Source of the DNA: Chryseobacterium sp. MYb7 | GTDB taxonomy: Bacteria; Bacteroidota; Bacteroidia; Flavobacteriales; Weeksellaceae | NCBI RefSeq assembly: GCF_002979455.1 | Contig: NZ_PCOU01000007.1 | Coordinates: 62,001-126,000, forward strand | DNA: 64,000 nt | Reading direction: 5' to 3' | Shown: one piece after another, positions 46,200-55,760 of the stretch | How the letters are laid out: every line of letters starts with the position of its first letter | How positions within the stretch are numbered: position 1 is the first letter of the stretch | Translations under genes and position numbers: made by a program | Notes under the pieces: model-generated | The model's database searches: none | Told to the model about the DNA's origin: nothing | The model's input: the letters and a program-made list of their open reading frames with translations, nothing else

Positions 46200-47879
46200 T
46201 TAATATTTGTCATTCTGCTTAACGTTCGGGTTAGCAGAGATTTCTCTGATTGGAATAGGTAATGTATATCTGTAATCACCATTTGGAAGATTTTTCACAT
46301 CGATAATATCATCCGTAGGGTTTCTGTCCATAGATACATTAGCTGCTACAGCAAGTCTCTTAAGGTCTATGAAACGGTGCCCTTCAAGTGCTAATTCCAC
46401 TCTACGCTCCTTCAAGATATCTGCATAAGCTACTTGTGTGCTTGAATAAGTAGGTGTTGTAGCTGCTCCCTGGAAGTTTCTTGCTACTCTCACCTGCTGA
46501 ATTCTATCGTGAGCTGCTGTAAGGTTTCCTGCCGCTACTTCAGCTTCTGCTATGATGAAGTACATTTCTGACAATCTGAAAACTTTTACGTCATTTCTTG
46601 TCGCTGTACTTGTTTTACCAGGATATTTGTCAATAACCAATCCGTCAGTTCTGGTATTTCCTCCTGTTGCAGCTGCATAATTTGGATTTGGTTTTGATGA
46701 AGGATCTACGTAAGCATATTTTCTAATATCTCCTGGAGTATTTTTAAATAGGTTATATAGGTTTCTTCCCCAGAACCACATTGGCGCCCCACTAAGGTTA
46801 GACTGGTTGGTATTCCATTTTCCTCCAATAGCAGCACCTGCTCCTAAAGGAAGTCTGTTTAGAGAGAAAATAGATTCTCCATTTTCAGTATCTGCCCACA
46901 TTCTTCTGTATGGGTTGAAAGAACCTCCTGCAATACCATTTCCACTTTTCTCATCAATTCCTCCATAGAATGCAATATTCCACTTGTCGGTAGTAGGTTC
47001 ACTAAAAGGTCCGGATTGGAAAACAGAACCATCAGCTTCAGTAACTGGTACTGCAGCATTGTTACCTGTGATTGGAGTAGCAATTGTAAGAGAAAGGCCA
47101 GATCCGTTGATTACTGATTCTGCATTTTGCTTAGCCAATGCCATTTCACCTCTGTAAAGGTTAAAACGAGCAGCTACAGCGTTTACAAAATTCTTATCTA
47201 CCTTATATCTTCTTGGAGTTGTAGCGTTTTCTAAGATTCCTCTTGCATAGTCTAAATCAGCATTGATGAAATCATATACATCCTGATTTTTTGCTCTTGG
47301 CAATTGTGCTTCAGTAGAAGGAACATCTTTTAAAAGGATAACTCCTAAAGCATTAGGGTTTTTCATATCACTAGAGAAATAAGCCTCTAACTGTACATAA
47401 CAATATGCTCTGATAGCTCTTGCCTGTGCAAGGATTGCATTGTATGTATTTTTCTCTTCTGCAGAAGCAGGGGTAATATTCTTCGCTCCTTCAAGAAGTC
47501 TGTTGACTCTGTTGATTACTCTATAGTTATTCAACCAGATTCCGTCACTCGCAACAGTGCCTACTGTTCCTCCTGTAATAACAGCACTGGATGGATCAAG
47601 GAAATGTCTGTGCAGCGTATATTCCTGTCCTCCACTACCAGATCCTGGTTTTACTTCGTCTGTAAAAACAGCGGTGAAATAGATCTCGTCAATTGGGTCT
47701 AACTGAGCGTATACAGATCCATTCAAAATATCATTAAGATTAGCTACACTTGTATACAGGTCCTGTCCTTCTAATTGTCCTGCCTGCTTTATATCTAGTG
47801 CATCCTGACAGCTGTTCAGCGTAAATGCTGCAGATGATAGGGTTGCTACAACTAATATTGTGTTTATAATTCTTTTCAT
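46200..47879 (-). CDS. SusD/RagB-family outer-membrane lipoprotein
   Basis: 559 residues with a lipobox ending in LNSC (C24), the N-terminal DALDIKQAGQLEG segment and the C-terminal ERRVELALEGHRFIDLKR block. Starts 12 bp after the SusC stop. No glycosidase, protease or regulator accompanies the pair, so the cargo is unknown. Confidence 0.93.
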   Translation of the reverse strand: MKRIINTILVVATLSSAAFTLNSCQDALDIKQAGQLEGQDLYTSVANLNDILNGSVYAQLDPIDEIYFTAVFTDEVKPGSGSGGQEYTLHRHFLDPSSAVITGGTVGTVASDGIWLNNYRVINRVNRLLEGAKNITPASAEEKNTYNAILAQARAIRAYCYVQLEAYFSSDMKNPNALGVILLKDVPSTEAQLPRAKNQDVYDFINADLDYARGILENATTPRRYKVDKNFVNAVAARFNLYRGEMALAKQNAESVINGSGLSLTIATPITGNNAAVPVTEADGSVFQSGPFSEPTTDKWNIAFYGGIDEKSGNGIAGGSFNPYRRMWADTENGESIFSLNRLPLGAGAAIGGKWNTNQSNLSGAPMWFWGRNLYNLFKNTPGDIRKYAYVDPSSKPNPNYAAATGGNTRTDGLVIDKYPGKTSTATRNDVKVFRLSEMYFIIAEAEVAAGNLTAAHDRIQQVRVARNFQGAATTPTYSSTQVAYADILKERRVELALEGHRFIDLKRLAVAANVSMDRNPTDDIIDVKNLPNGDYRYTLPIPIREISANPNVKQNDKY

Positions 47880-47891
47880 AATTCTTCTCTA

Positions 47892-50744
47892 TTAAAAATC
47901 AACATTTAAACCTACAGATACGGTTTTTGGGTTAGGGTAAACATTTAGTGAATACGAGGTAATCGGCTCCGGATCAAATCCTTTCCAATCTGTCCATGTA
48001 TAAAGGTTTTCTGCCTGAACAAATACTTTGATTCCTTTTACCGGTAGTTTACCTAACTGGCTTTTGCTGAAGTTATATCCTATAGAGATATTCTTAAGTC
48101 TGATAAAATCTGATCTGTGTAAGAATCTGTCTGAAGAACCTAAGCTAAGGTTGCTCGCTTTTAATGCAGGTACATCAGTATCTCTGTTATCAGGAGTCCA
48201 AGCGTTTAATAAATCTGCTGAAAGGTTTCTTGTTCCAGCAGCACTTGGATCCATAATCCATGACTGTAAGTTATCATAGATCCATCCTCCTTGTTGGAAA
48301 GAGAATAACGTATCAAGGAACCAGCCTTTGTGTTGTAAGTTGAATCCGAAACCTCCTGTAAACTTAGCATATCTTGATTTTCCTGTCAATACTCTGTCTG
48401 CAGATGTCGGAGCCTCAGTGATGTTTCCGTTTTTATCTAAAAACTGTAAGTTTCCGTTATCACGGTTTACACCAACGTATGAATATAGCTGATACTGACC
48501 AGCAGGTCCTCCGATAGCATTTACAACATCTCCTGCAAGGTTTTCGCTGTTCATAGAAACAATCTTGTTAGAGTTGTATGCACCGTTAACGAAAACAGAG
48601 AATCTTGTATTTTCGTTTCTGATCACGTTATACTTGATCATCCCTTCAATACCTTTGTTATCAAGAACTCCATCATTACCTCTGATTGAGTAATACCCCG
48701 TAACTGATGATTTTTGAAGGTCATTGAACATTCTTGATGTTCTTTTCTGATAGTAATCAACGCTACCTTCAACCAATCCTTTATAGTTGAAATCCAATCC
48801 GATGTTGCTTTGTTTTACCTGCTCCCACTCTAAGTAAGGGTTTGATAAGTTAACAAAGTTATATCCTAATAAATTCTGGTATCCTGAGAAACCGTTATAA
48901 AGATCAAGGAAGTTGTTTGGAAGAAGCGCTAATGGGTTTTGGTTATCACTAGCAATTCCTAAGTTCTGGTTACCTGTAGTACCAATTGAAGCTCTCAACT
49001 TAAGTAATCTGAATCCGGAATTAGCCATGAATTCTTCTTTGTCAATATTCCATCTTGCTGCTACTGACCAGAAAGTCTCCCATCTGTTGGTAGGAAGGAA
49101 ACGGTAAGAACCATCTCTTCTTACAACTCCACTTACTCCATATTTATCTTTGTAATCGTAGTCTGCTGTTGCAAAATAAGCTAATGTACCAGCAGTTACT
49201 TTTGTAGCACTGTTAGAAGGTCTATAGATGTTTGGTGTATCCGGGTTAAATGGAATATAACCAGTTCCTGCACCGAATTCCCATTGTAATGGGTTCAGAC
49301 CATTTTGTCTTTGGCTTGTTGAGCTTACGTGCGCCTTGATATAATCCAAGTAAGCACCAGCACTAATTGTGTGATCTCCAAAAGATTTGTTGAATGAAAT
49401 ATTCGTAATACTGTTGAAAGTCAAATCTCTTGTTGTTGAGAAGTCTTCGAATCCTCCATATGTAGATCCATCTCCTTTAGCTACACTGATAGCAAGGTAT
49501 CCTAGTGGTGATCTTGCGAAGTTTCTTTCGTATTGCTTATACTCAATACCTGTTCTGTTTCCAACGCTTAAATAATCTGTAATTTTATAGTTTACGTTCG
49601 CATTGGCAGAGATACTTAATTCTGTAAATCTGTTTCTGATTCCTCCATTAATGTTATCCTGAAGAATCCAGTGTCTGTTGTTAGTTGCATCTCCTTTAAT
49701 AGCGTTATACAACTCTTGCCCATTTGCATATGGAGAAGGTGTTGCATATGGTAATGAAAGAACACCTCCGAATAAAGGATTCTGAAGCGTATTGTTGGAA
49801 ATACCTGTGTTCGTTTCATCGTCCAGCTGGTTTCTTCTGGAATATCCTAACCCCATGATAGCCCCGAAAGTTAATTTTCCGTCTTTAGACTTACCATTAA
49901 GGTTATTTCTCATCGTAAATCTCTTGAAGTCTGTAGATCTTACAGTACCTTCACTATCAAGATATCCTAGAGATAAGAAGTTATTGATGTTTTCCCCACC
50001 ACCTGTAATTGAAAGGTTGTGCTGCTGAGAAATACCGATACGGGTAAATTGTTTACTCCAGTCTGTATTAGTACCCCAGTTATTGATCTGATCCTGAGAT
50101 AAAGTATTACCTTTACCCGTTCCTAAAGTCTTTTGAAGCTGTAAAAGCTGTCTACCATCTGACATGTTATAGTCAGAAGTTGGTAATTTACTGAACGAAG
50201 TTAATGCATCGTAAGATACCTTCAGTCCAGAGTTGAATTTTCCTCCTTTAGTCGTAATTACTACAACTCCGTTCGCAGCTCTGTTACCATAGATAGCAGT
50301 TGCCTGAGCATCTTTCAGGATACTGAACGTATCAATGTCATAAGAGTTCAGGTTTCTGAACTGAGAACCGGAAGTAATTACTCCATCCACAACATATAAA
50401 GGATCTGTAGAACCGTTAAGGGAACTCGCACCTCTGATCAAAATGTTGAATTTTCCAGAACCTGGAGATCCAGATGCTGAATTCACTACTATCCCGGGAG
50501 CAGTACCCTGAATCGAGTTCAGTACCGAGATATTAGGTCTGTTTTCTAAGGTTTCAGCACCAACAGTAACCGAAGATGTAGTGGTTTTCGCTTTAGTAGC
50601 AGTCTTGCTATAACCTAAAACCACAACTTCCTCCAGTTTTGTCTCCTTGTCCTTACTGTTCTTAGAGTCCTTTTCCTGAGCTAATACAGTCTGTCCTGTA
50701 AAAAACAGAACACCGACTGTCAAAACGCTTAATTTCACATTCAT
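47892..50744 (-). CDS. SusC/RagA-family TonB-linked outer-membrane transporter
   Basis: 950 residues from the ATG at 50744 (MNVKLSVL), preferred over a TTG at 50768. Signal peptide ends at VLAQEK. A short lysine-rich linker and EEVVVLGYSK (TonB-box-like) lead into the plug (LYVVDGVI, LKDAQATAIYGNRAANG) and a barrel ending in VGLNVDF. No carboxypeptidase-like N-terminal domain. Pairs with the SusD gene 12 bp downstream. Confidence 0.94.
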   Translation of the reverse strand: MNVKLSVLTVGVLFFTGQTVLAQEKDSKNSKDKETKLEEVVVLGYSKTATKAKTTTSSVTVGAETLENRPNISVLNSIQGTAPGIVVNSASGSPGSGKFNILIRGASSLNGSTDPLYVVDGVITSGSQFRNLNSYDIDTFSILKDAQATAIYGNRAANGVVVITTKGGKFNSGLKVSYDALTSFSKLPTSDYNMSDGRQLLQLQKTLGTGKGNTLSQDQINNWGTNTDWSKQFTRIGISQQHNLSITGGGENINNFLSLGYLDSEGTVRSTDFKRFTMRNNLNGKSKDGKLTFGAIMGLGYSRRNQLDDETNTGISNNTLQNPLFGGVLSLPYATPSPYANGQELYNAIKGDATNNRHWILQDNINGGIRNRFTELSISANANVNYKITDYLSVGNRTGIEYKQYERNFARSPLGYLAISVAKGDGSTYGGFEDFSTTRDLTFNSITNISFNKSFGDHTISAGAYLDYIKAHVSSTSQRQNGLNPLQWEFGAGTGYIPFNPDTPNIYRPSNSATKVTAGTLAYFATADYDYKDKYGVSGVVRRDGSYRFLPTNRWETFWSVAARWNIDKEEFMANSGFRLLKLRASIGTTGNQNLGIASDNQNPLALLPNNFLDLYNGFSGYQNLLGYNFVNLSNPYLEWEQVKQSNIGLDFNYKGLVEGSVDYYQKRTSRMFNDLQKSSVTGYYSIRGNDGVLDNKGIEGMIKYNVIRNENTRFSVFVNGAYNSNKIVSMNSENLAGDVVNAIGGPAGQYQLYSYVGVNRDNGNLQFLDKNGNITEAPTSADRVLTGKSRYAKFTGGFGFNLQHKGWFLDTLFSFQQGGWIYDNLQSWIMDPSAAGTRNLSADLLNAWTPDNRDTDVPALKASNLSLGSSDRFLHRSDFIRLKNISIGYNFSKSQLGKLPVKGIKVFVQAENLYTWTDWKGFDPEPITSYSLNVYPNPKTVSVGLNVDF

Positions 50745-50768
50745 ATTAACAGATTTTAATATATTCAA

Positions 50769-51314
50769 GGGACAAATATGTCGATAAATATCTATACCAT
50801 CAATTCATTAAACGCTGAAAACAGGCTTACAGAAAGGAGAGATTCACATCCATACTTAAAAAATAATGTAGAATCATTTTAATTACATTTAAAAAATTAA
50901 CGAAAAATAAGCCAAATTAAACATTAACGGAATTTTAATAAATTTTAAAATTAAAATCAATTTACATCAAATAGAAAAATTTAATTAAAAAAATTAACCA
51001 TAAATAAATTTAATTAAGTAAAATTTACAGTAAAATATTTTAGAATTTTGATAAAAATGAAGAAAAAAATGATATATTTTCTTAAACTTTATATAAAAAA
51101 AGCACTTTAAAAGCCGGAAACCCCTTATTTTAAGATAGTCTGTTAAAATTAAAATTAAAAAACAGTTAATACACCATATCCATAATTAGATTAAAGCTAA
51201 TAAATTCACCCATCCTATTCACTGTATTTTTTTAACCGTTTTGTCATTTAATTTAAAAATAATTCAACTGTAAAAACGATAGAATCTGATACCGTTTTTA
51301 ACATCTGTAAAAAG
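50769..51314. other. AT-rich intergenic stretch upstream of susC; no gene seen
   Basis: About 550 bp, extremely AT-rich from 50870 to 51110, with no frame of useful length. It must contain the promoter of the SusCD pair. A near-match box CATATTTG lies about 30 nt before the susC ATG on the minus strand. Confidence 0.4.
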
Positions 51315-51346
51315 GAAAGCACCCCACAAATATGGGATGCTTTATA
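51315..51346 (-). terminator. Terminator after the HMG-CoA synthase gene
   Basis: AAAGCACCCCA/TGGGATGCTTT hairpin with one mismatch, just beyond the minus-strand stop at 51369. Confidence 0.6.
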
Positions 51347-51368
51347 TTTTACATTCAAAATAGTTTTC

Positions 51369-52694
51369 CTATTGATAACTGTAATATCGGGCTCCAATCA
51401 AAACCGGATTTTCAGCTTCAATAGAAACAAGGCCAAAGCCTTTATATTGATTGTTCACAGATTCCTTCAGCTGTTTTCTGTGAAGTTTCTCATAGGTATT
51501 GAAGTCAACAGCAGTTCTTTGGTTTAAGTTTTCAAATAAATTCCATTTCTCCACTATTTTTTTCCAGTTTCCAGAAACTTTCCCAGCAAACACCTTTGAT
51601 TTTGAACCGCTTCCATATCCTACAAATCCTATTTCTTCTCCTGAAAGTTCTTCATTTTCGTTAAAAGATGTTTGTAATGCAGAAAGAAATGCCATAAAAA
51701 CAGAAGCTGTATACATATTCCCTATCTCAGAAGAAGCTCTCTGGGTCTTTTCTATCTTATCTTTGATTAATTTCAGATAGTTTTCAGATTTTGCAACCGC
51801 CTTCTGTTCATCTGCAGTTTCATAGGAAAGATTATTTTCAAGACTATAAATTTCCGTAAACACTCTTTTTCCATGGAAAGCATATGGAAGATGGAAAATA
51901 ATATACTTCCAGTTTTCATAAGGTTTTTCCTGTCTGGTTATTTCTTTATAATGATAATAAGCTTCTTTTATTCTATCCTGATAACACTGGTTAGAATATT
52001 GTCCGTCAAAAACAGGTTCATCGGTAAAAATTTCAATTTTCTCAGGATAGTTTTCCGGAGCATCCTTCAGATCTTCTTTAAGATATGATCTTCTGGGTTT
52101 AAAAAAATCAAAAACACTTTCTGAAGCAACACCCCAGTTATTCTCGATTTCAAGAAGATCTGGTTTTGATGAAACCAAAAGAGATACAGCTCCTCCTCCC
52201 TGTGTATATTCTCCTGAAGAAGCTAATTCATATTTCGCATAGTCACTGGCAATCACTACTGCTTTTTTATCGGGATTCACTCTTACAAAATCCAAAGCGT
52301 TATGTAGCGCATCTACTGCTCCTACACAAGCAAAAGTCATATCAAGTACATCACAGTTTTTGAAGCATCTTGTTCCAAATTCATCTTCCAATACTTTTTC
52401 AACCATCTGTACAGCATAAGAAGCCGTAGGTTTTGCCGCATCTACAGCACTTTCTGTTCCCAGATATACTCTTGCTATTTCCTTTGGGTTGATATCATAA
52501 TCTTTTATAAGCTTCAGTAATGCTTCTGCCGCAAAAGTGGCAGCGTCTTCGTGAACATCAGCAAGTCCCATTTTATGAAGACCTAAACCTTTTTCCAATT
52601 TTGCCGGTTCTATCCCTCTTTTTTCTGCTAAATCCTTAATCTCCAAATATAAACCAGGCACATAATAGCCCGCTGCTTCAATTCCAAAACTCAT
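51369..52694 (-). CDS. Hydroxymethylglutaryl-CoA synthase
   Basis: 441 residues of the thiolase-fold HMG-CoA synthase family. Catalytic C123 in FACVGAVDAL, general acid E81 in GTESAVDAAKP, and the histidine of HLPYAFHGK. The GYGSGSKSKVFAG loop is also typical. It condenses acetoacetyl-CoA with acetyl-CoA to HMG-CoA, the entry to the mevalonate route that Flavobacteriia use for isoprenoids. Single gene, with no other mevalonate gene nearby. Confidence 0.9.
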   Translation of the reverse strand: MSFGIEAAGYYVPGLYLEIKDLAEKRGIEPAKLEKGLGLHKMGLADVHEDAATFAAEALLKLIKDYDINPKEIARVYLGTESAVDAAKPTASYAVQMVEKVLEDEFGTRCFKNCDVLDMTFACVGAVDALHNALDFVRVNPDKKAVVIASDYAKYELASSGEYTQGGGAVSLLVSSKPDLLEIENNWGVASESVFDFFKPRRSYLKEDLKDAPENYPEKIEIFTDEPVFDGQYSNQCYQDRIKEAYYHYKEITRQEKPYENWKYIIFHLPYAFHGKRVFTEIYSLENNLSYETADEQKAVAKSENYLKLIKDKIEKTQRASSEIGNMYTASVFMAFLSALQTSFNENEELSGEEIGFVGYGSGSKSKVFAGKVSGNWKKIVEKWNLFENLNQRTAVDFNTYEKLHRKQLKESVNNQYKGFGLVSIEAENPVLIGARYYSYQ

Positions 52695-52825
52695 AATTGT
52701 CTAAATTTTAAACGAATTTATGAAAGATAATGCAAAAAACGATGGTTAAAAGTGCTGATTTTTACAGCATCATTAAAAATCAATATATGCTAAAATATAA
52801 TCCTGCAATGTGGTGATAAAAAGAA

Positions 52826-52845
52826 AGCCGGCAAATTTGCCGGCT
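52826..52845 (-). terminator. Terminator after the M1 aminopeptidase gene
   Basis: Perfect 20-bp palindrome AGCCGGCAAATTTGCCGGCT, followed on the minus strand by TTCTTTTTATC, 8 bp past the stop. Confidence 0.8.
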
Positions 52846-52853
52846 CTGTCTAT

Positions 52854-55364
52854 TTATTTATAATTTTCAATTGCTTTATTGATAACATCAATCTGCTTGT
52901 TGATACTTGCAGCATTTTGTGGATTCTGTTTCAGCAGTTCCATTTTTTTGCTCAAGCCGTCTTTCAGTATCTGAACCATCATCATTTTAGCCTGTGGATT
53001 GTCACCCATCTGATTTTTGGCATACCCTGCTATTTTTGTGATGCTTTCTGTTGCTTTCAGGTTATCAGAAGTCATAATCCAGTTGAAACCATCTTCTGCT
53101 GCTTTTCCTAATTCCGGATTCTGGAATTTAATAAATGGATAAAAAGCGGCAAGAGGAGCAATGTTTTCTATCTGGGATGTGATCTTATTCTTTACAATAA
53201 TCGGGAGTAGCTGTGCCTGCAGAGCATCTGAAGCTCCTTTCATGTCAATTTTATCTGCCAGGTTATTGGCTCTTGACGGATCAATGGAAAGAAGTGCACC
53301 CATTGAGCTCCCTCGCACTGCATTGGAAACAGCACTTACTCCTTTTTCAAATAATGGAAGGTATTTTTTATCTTTTGTCTTTCCTAAAGCGGCAATAGCA
53401 GCAGCCTGAGTTAATGTCTTAGGGTCATTGGATGCCAGTTTCTCAACTTCAGCGCCCAGAGTCTTCATTTGTTCAGGGTTGGTAAGATCTATTAAATCTA
53501 AAGCTTTTATTCTTACTCTGAAGAAAGGATCTTTTAATGCAGCAGCCAATAATTTTATTGCAGCAGGGCTTTTTCCTTCCTGTTCTTTGATTCCGCTTAA
53601 AGCCAGATATCTGCTTTTGAATTCCTTAGAATTGGTAAACTGCATCAGATTCTGTTCCGGGGTTTTGGTATCCGTGATCTCTGCCAATAAAACACCATCC
53701 GCATTGATATTGACCAGATCCGGTGCCTTAGAAACATCAAAACTGAAGATATTTTTTGCATTCGCATTTACCCAGACATTGTATCTTTTGGGTTTACCAT
53801 TGTCATAGACATCTATAGCCAGAGGAAATTCAAATGGTTTTTCCTGAGTTTGATTAATGATTACTGTCACCTGTTTTTTCACAGGTTCAAATGTAAACGA
53901 GGAATTTACTTTCGGGGTTCCACTTCCGAAATACCATTGATTAAAGAACCAATTTAAGTCTTTACCGGATACTTTCTCAAAAGACAATCTTAGTTGGTGT
54001 GCTTCTGCATTCTGATATTCGTTGGTTTTCAGATAATCGTTCATTCCGGCAAAGAAAGCATCGTCTCCGAGGTAGTTTCTCAGCATATTTAAAATTCCGC
54101 CTCCTTTCTGATAGGTTACCAGGTCAAAAACATCTTCTCGGGATTCATAATTAAATCTCACCAGATTTTTATTAAAATCGGATGGATTGTGAATATACTG
54201 ATTCACGTCTGTCATCAGATGGTAATCTGCCTGGTCTTTTCCATATTTATATTCATTCCAAAGGTATTCGGAATAGTTGGCAAAAGATTCGTTAACGGTA
54301 AGATTGCTCCAGCTTTCTGCTGTTACCAGATCTCCAAACCAATGATGAAACAATTCGTGAGCTATGGTATCTTCCCATGTATTTTCATCAATAAGCTGTC
54401 CTGGTTTCTGAAGGATATCACTTCCGTGAAGGGTTGCAGTGGTATTTTCCATTGCCCCACTTACATAATCTCTTCCTGAGATCTGAGCATATTTTGCCCA
54501 TGGATAATCGTAGTTCAGTTTTTTGGAGAAAAAGTCAATCATTTCCGGAGTATTTCCGTAAATCTGCTTAGCATAAGGTTCATATTCTTTTTCAATATAA
54601 TAGTCAACCGGAATATTTTTCCATTTGTCTTTCACAATGGCATATTCTCCCACGCCCATAAAGAAAAGATAAGTAGAGTGCCTCTTATCCATCACCCAAT
54701 GATCGGTTCTAAGGCCATTGGATTCTTTTTGGGATTCTTTCAGAAGACCGTTGGAAAGAGTTACATATTTATCAGGAACCGTCATATAGATTTCCTGTGT
54801 TGTCTTTTGATTGGGTTTATCAATGGTAGGAAACCATGCAGAGGAAGATTCTGTTTCTCCCTGTGTCCAGATTTGTGTCGGCTTATCCGATTCTGTTCCC
54901 TGAGGGTTGATGAAATACAGTCCTTTCGCGTCATTGATTGCCATACTTCCCTGCTGCTTCACTTCGTTCGGGCGGGAGGTATATTTGATATACACTGTAT
55001 AATCCTGATTTTTTTGGTATGTTTTATCCAGACTAATTTTCAGGATATCATTTTTGTAATCGTATTTTAAAGGCGTTTTTTTACCGTTATTATCAAGAGC
55101 CACTTCATGAATCAGCATTCCTTTTGCATCAAGTGTCAGTTCATTGGTAGCATAAAAATAAGGTGAGGCAGTAAGCCATTCTTCCCCATTCATCTGTTCT
55201 TTCTGATAATCGAAATTTACTTTCAGCTTTGTGTGTTTAAGTTCTGTTACTTTGGTTGGGGTAGCTCTGTATACTTTATCCCTTCCTGAAGTTTCAGTTT
55301 GTGCCGATACATTTGCGGAAAATAAAATCCCGAGTATAGCAATTGACAAAATGGCCTTTCTCAT
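52854..55364 (-). CDS. M1-family zinc aminopeptidase
   Basis: 836 residues. Signal peptide ends at NVSAQ. The N-terminal beta-saddle domain precedes the catalytic domain with the exopeptidase motif GAMEN and the zinc site HELFHHWFGD (H336, E337, H340) with E359. The C-terminal half has HEAT-like helical repeats. It removes N-terminal residues from peptides in the periplasm or outside. Own terminator downstream. The small DUF2683-like gene sits 25 bp upstream on the same strand. Confidence 0.93.
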   Translation of the reverse strand: MRKAILSIAILGILFSANVSAQTETSGRDKVYRATPTKVTELKHTKLKVNFDYQKEQMNGEEWLTASPYFYATNELTLDAKGMLIHEVALDNNGKKTPLKYDYKNDILKISLDKTYQKNQDYTVYIKYTSRPNEVKQQGSMAINDAKGLYFINPQGTESDKPTQIWTQGETESSSAWFPTIDKPNQKTTQEIYMTVPDKYVTLSNGLLKESQKESNGLRTDHWVMDKRHSTYLFFMGVGEYAIVKDKWKNIPVDYYIEKEYEPYAKQIYGNTPEMIDFFSKKLNYDYPWAKYAQISGRDYVSGAMENTTATLHGSDILQKPGQLIDENTWEDTIAHELFHHWFGDLVTAESWSNLTVNESFANYSEYLWNEYKYGKDQADYHLMTDVNQYIHNPSDFNKNLVRFNYESREDVFDLVTYQKGGGILNMLRNYLGDDAFFAGMNDYLKTNEYQNAEAHQLRLSFEKVSGKDLNWFFNQWYFGSGTPKVNSSFTFEPVKKQVTVIINQTQEKPFEFPLAIDVYDNGKPKRYNVWVNANAKNIFSFDVSKAPDLVNINADGVLLAEITDTKTPEQNLMQFTNSKEFKSRYLALSGIKEQEGKSPAAIKLLAAALKDPFFRVRIKALDLIDLTNPEQMKTLGAEVEKLASNDPKTLTQAAAIAALGKTKDKKYLPLFEKGVSAVSNAVRGSSMGALLSIDPSRANNLADKIDMKGASDALQAQLLPIIVKNKITSQIENIAPLAAFYPFIKFQNPELGKAAEDGFNWIMTSDNLKATESITKIAGYAKNQMGDNPQAKMMMVQILKDGLSKKMELLKQNPQNAASINKQIDVINKAIENYK

Positions 55365-55389
55365 TGGTCTGCTTTATTATTTTTTAGAA

Positions 55390-55608
55390 TTATTTCTTAA
55401 TGATTATATCGAAAATATCATTGACTAAGGTTTCATAATCACCCGTTTTAAGCTGTTCTTTAGTTTTTGCAAAGGCTTTTTTAAGTTCGCTTTCAGGATT
55501 TTCGTCATCTACTATTTCTGCTGAAGCTACACCTTTTAACTGAAGTACTGCATTTTTCAGGGCTTCAATGTCTGCATTTTCTTCGATATTGATTTTTAAA
55601 TACTTCAT
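55390..55608 (-). CDS. Small DUF2683-like protein
   Basis: 72 residues. MKYLKINIEENADIEALKNAV followed by a short acidic linker and a helical tail matches the DUF2683 type common in flavobacteria, where it often acts like an antitoxin beside a RelE/ParE-type toxin. No toxin gene is next to it here. Same strand as the aminopeptidase gene, 25 bp upstream of it. Confidence 0.7.
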   Translation of the reverse strand: MKYLKINIEENADIEALKNAVLQLKGVASAEIVDDENPESELKKAFAKTKEQLKTGDYETLVNDIFDIIIKK

Positions 55609-55760
55609 GATTTATTTTTAAGCGTTTGAAATTAGTCTACAATCATACCACCTATCTCCTTTCAAAGATTGAATAACAGAGTTGTTCTTTCAAATTTAAG
55701 AAACAATTATTAAAAGACAGCTTGATTAAGTTTTTATATCAGGATAATTTATGGTACTCA

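Noticed and set aside
53428..53808. Plus-strand frame of 126 codons within the M1 aminopeptidase gene
   Set aside because: Antisense to a well-supported gene; serine/leucine-rich translation typical of a shadow frame.
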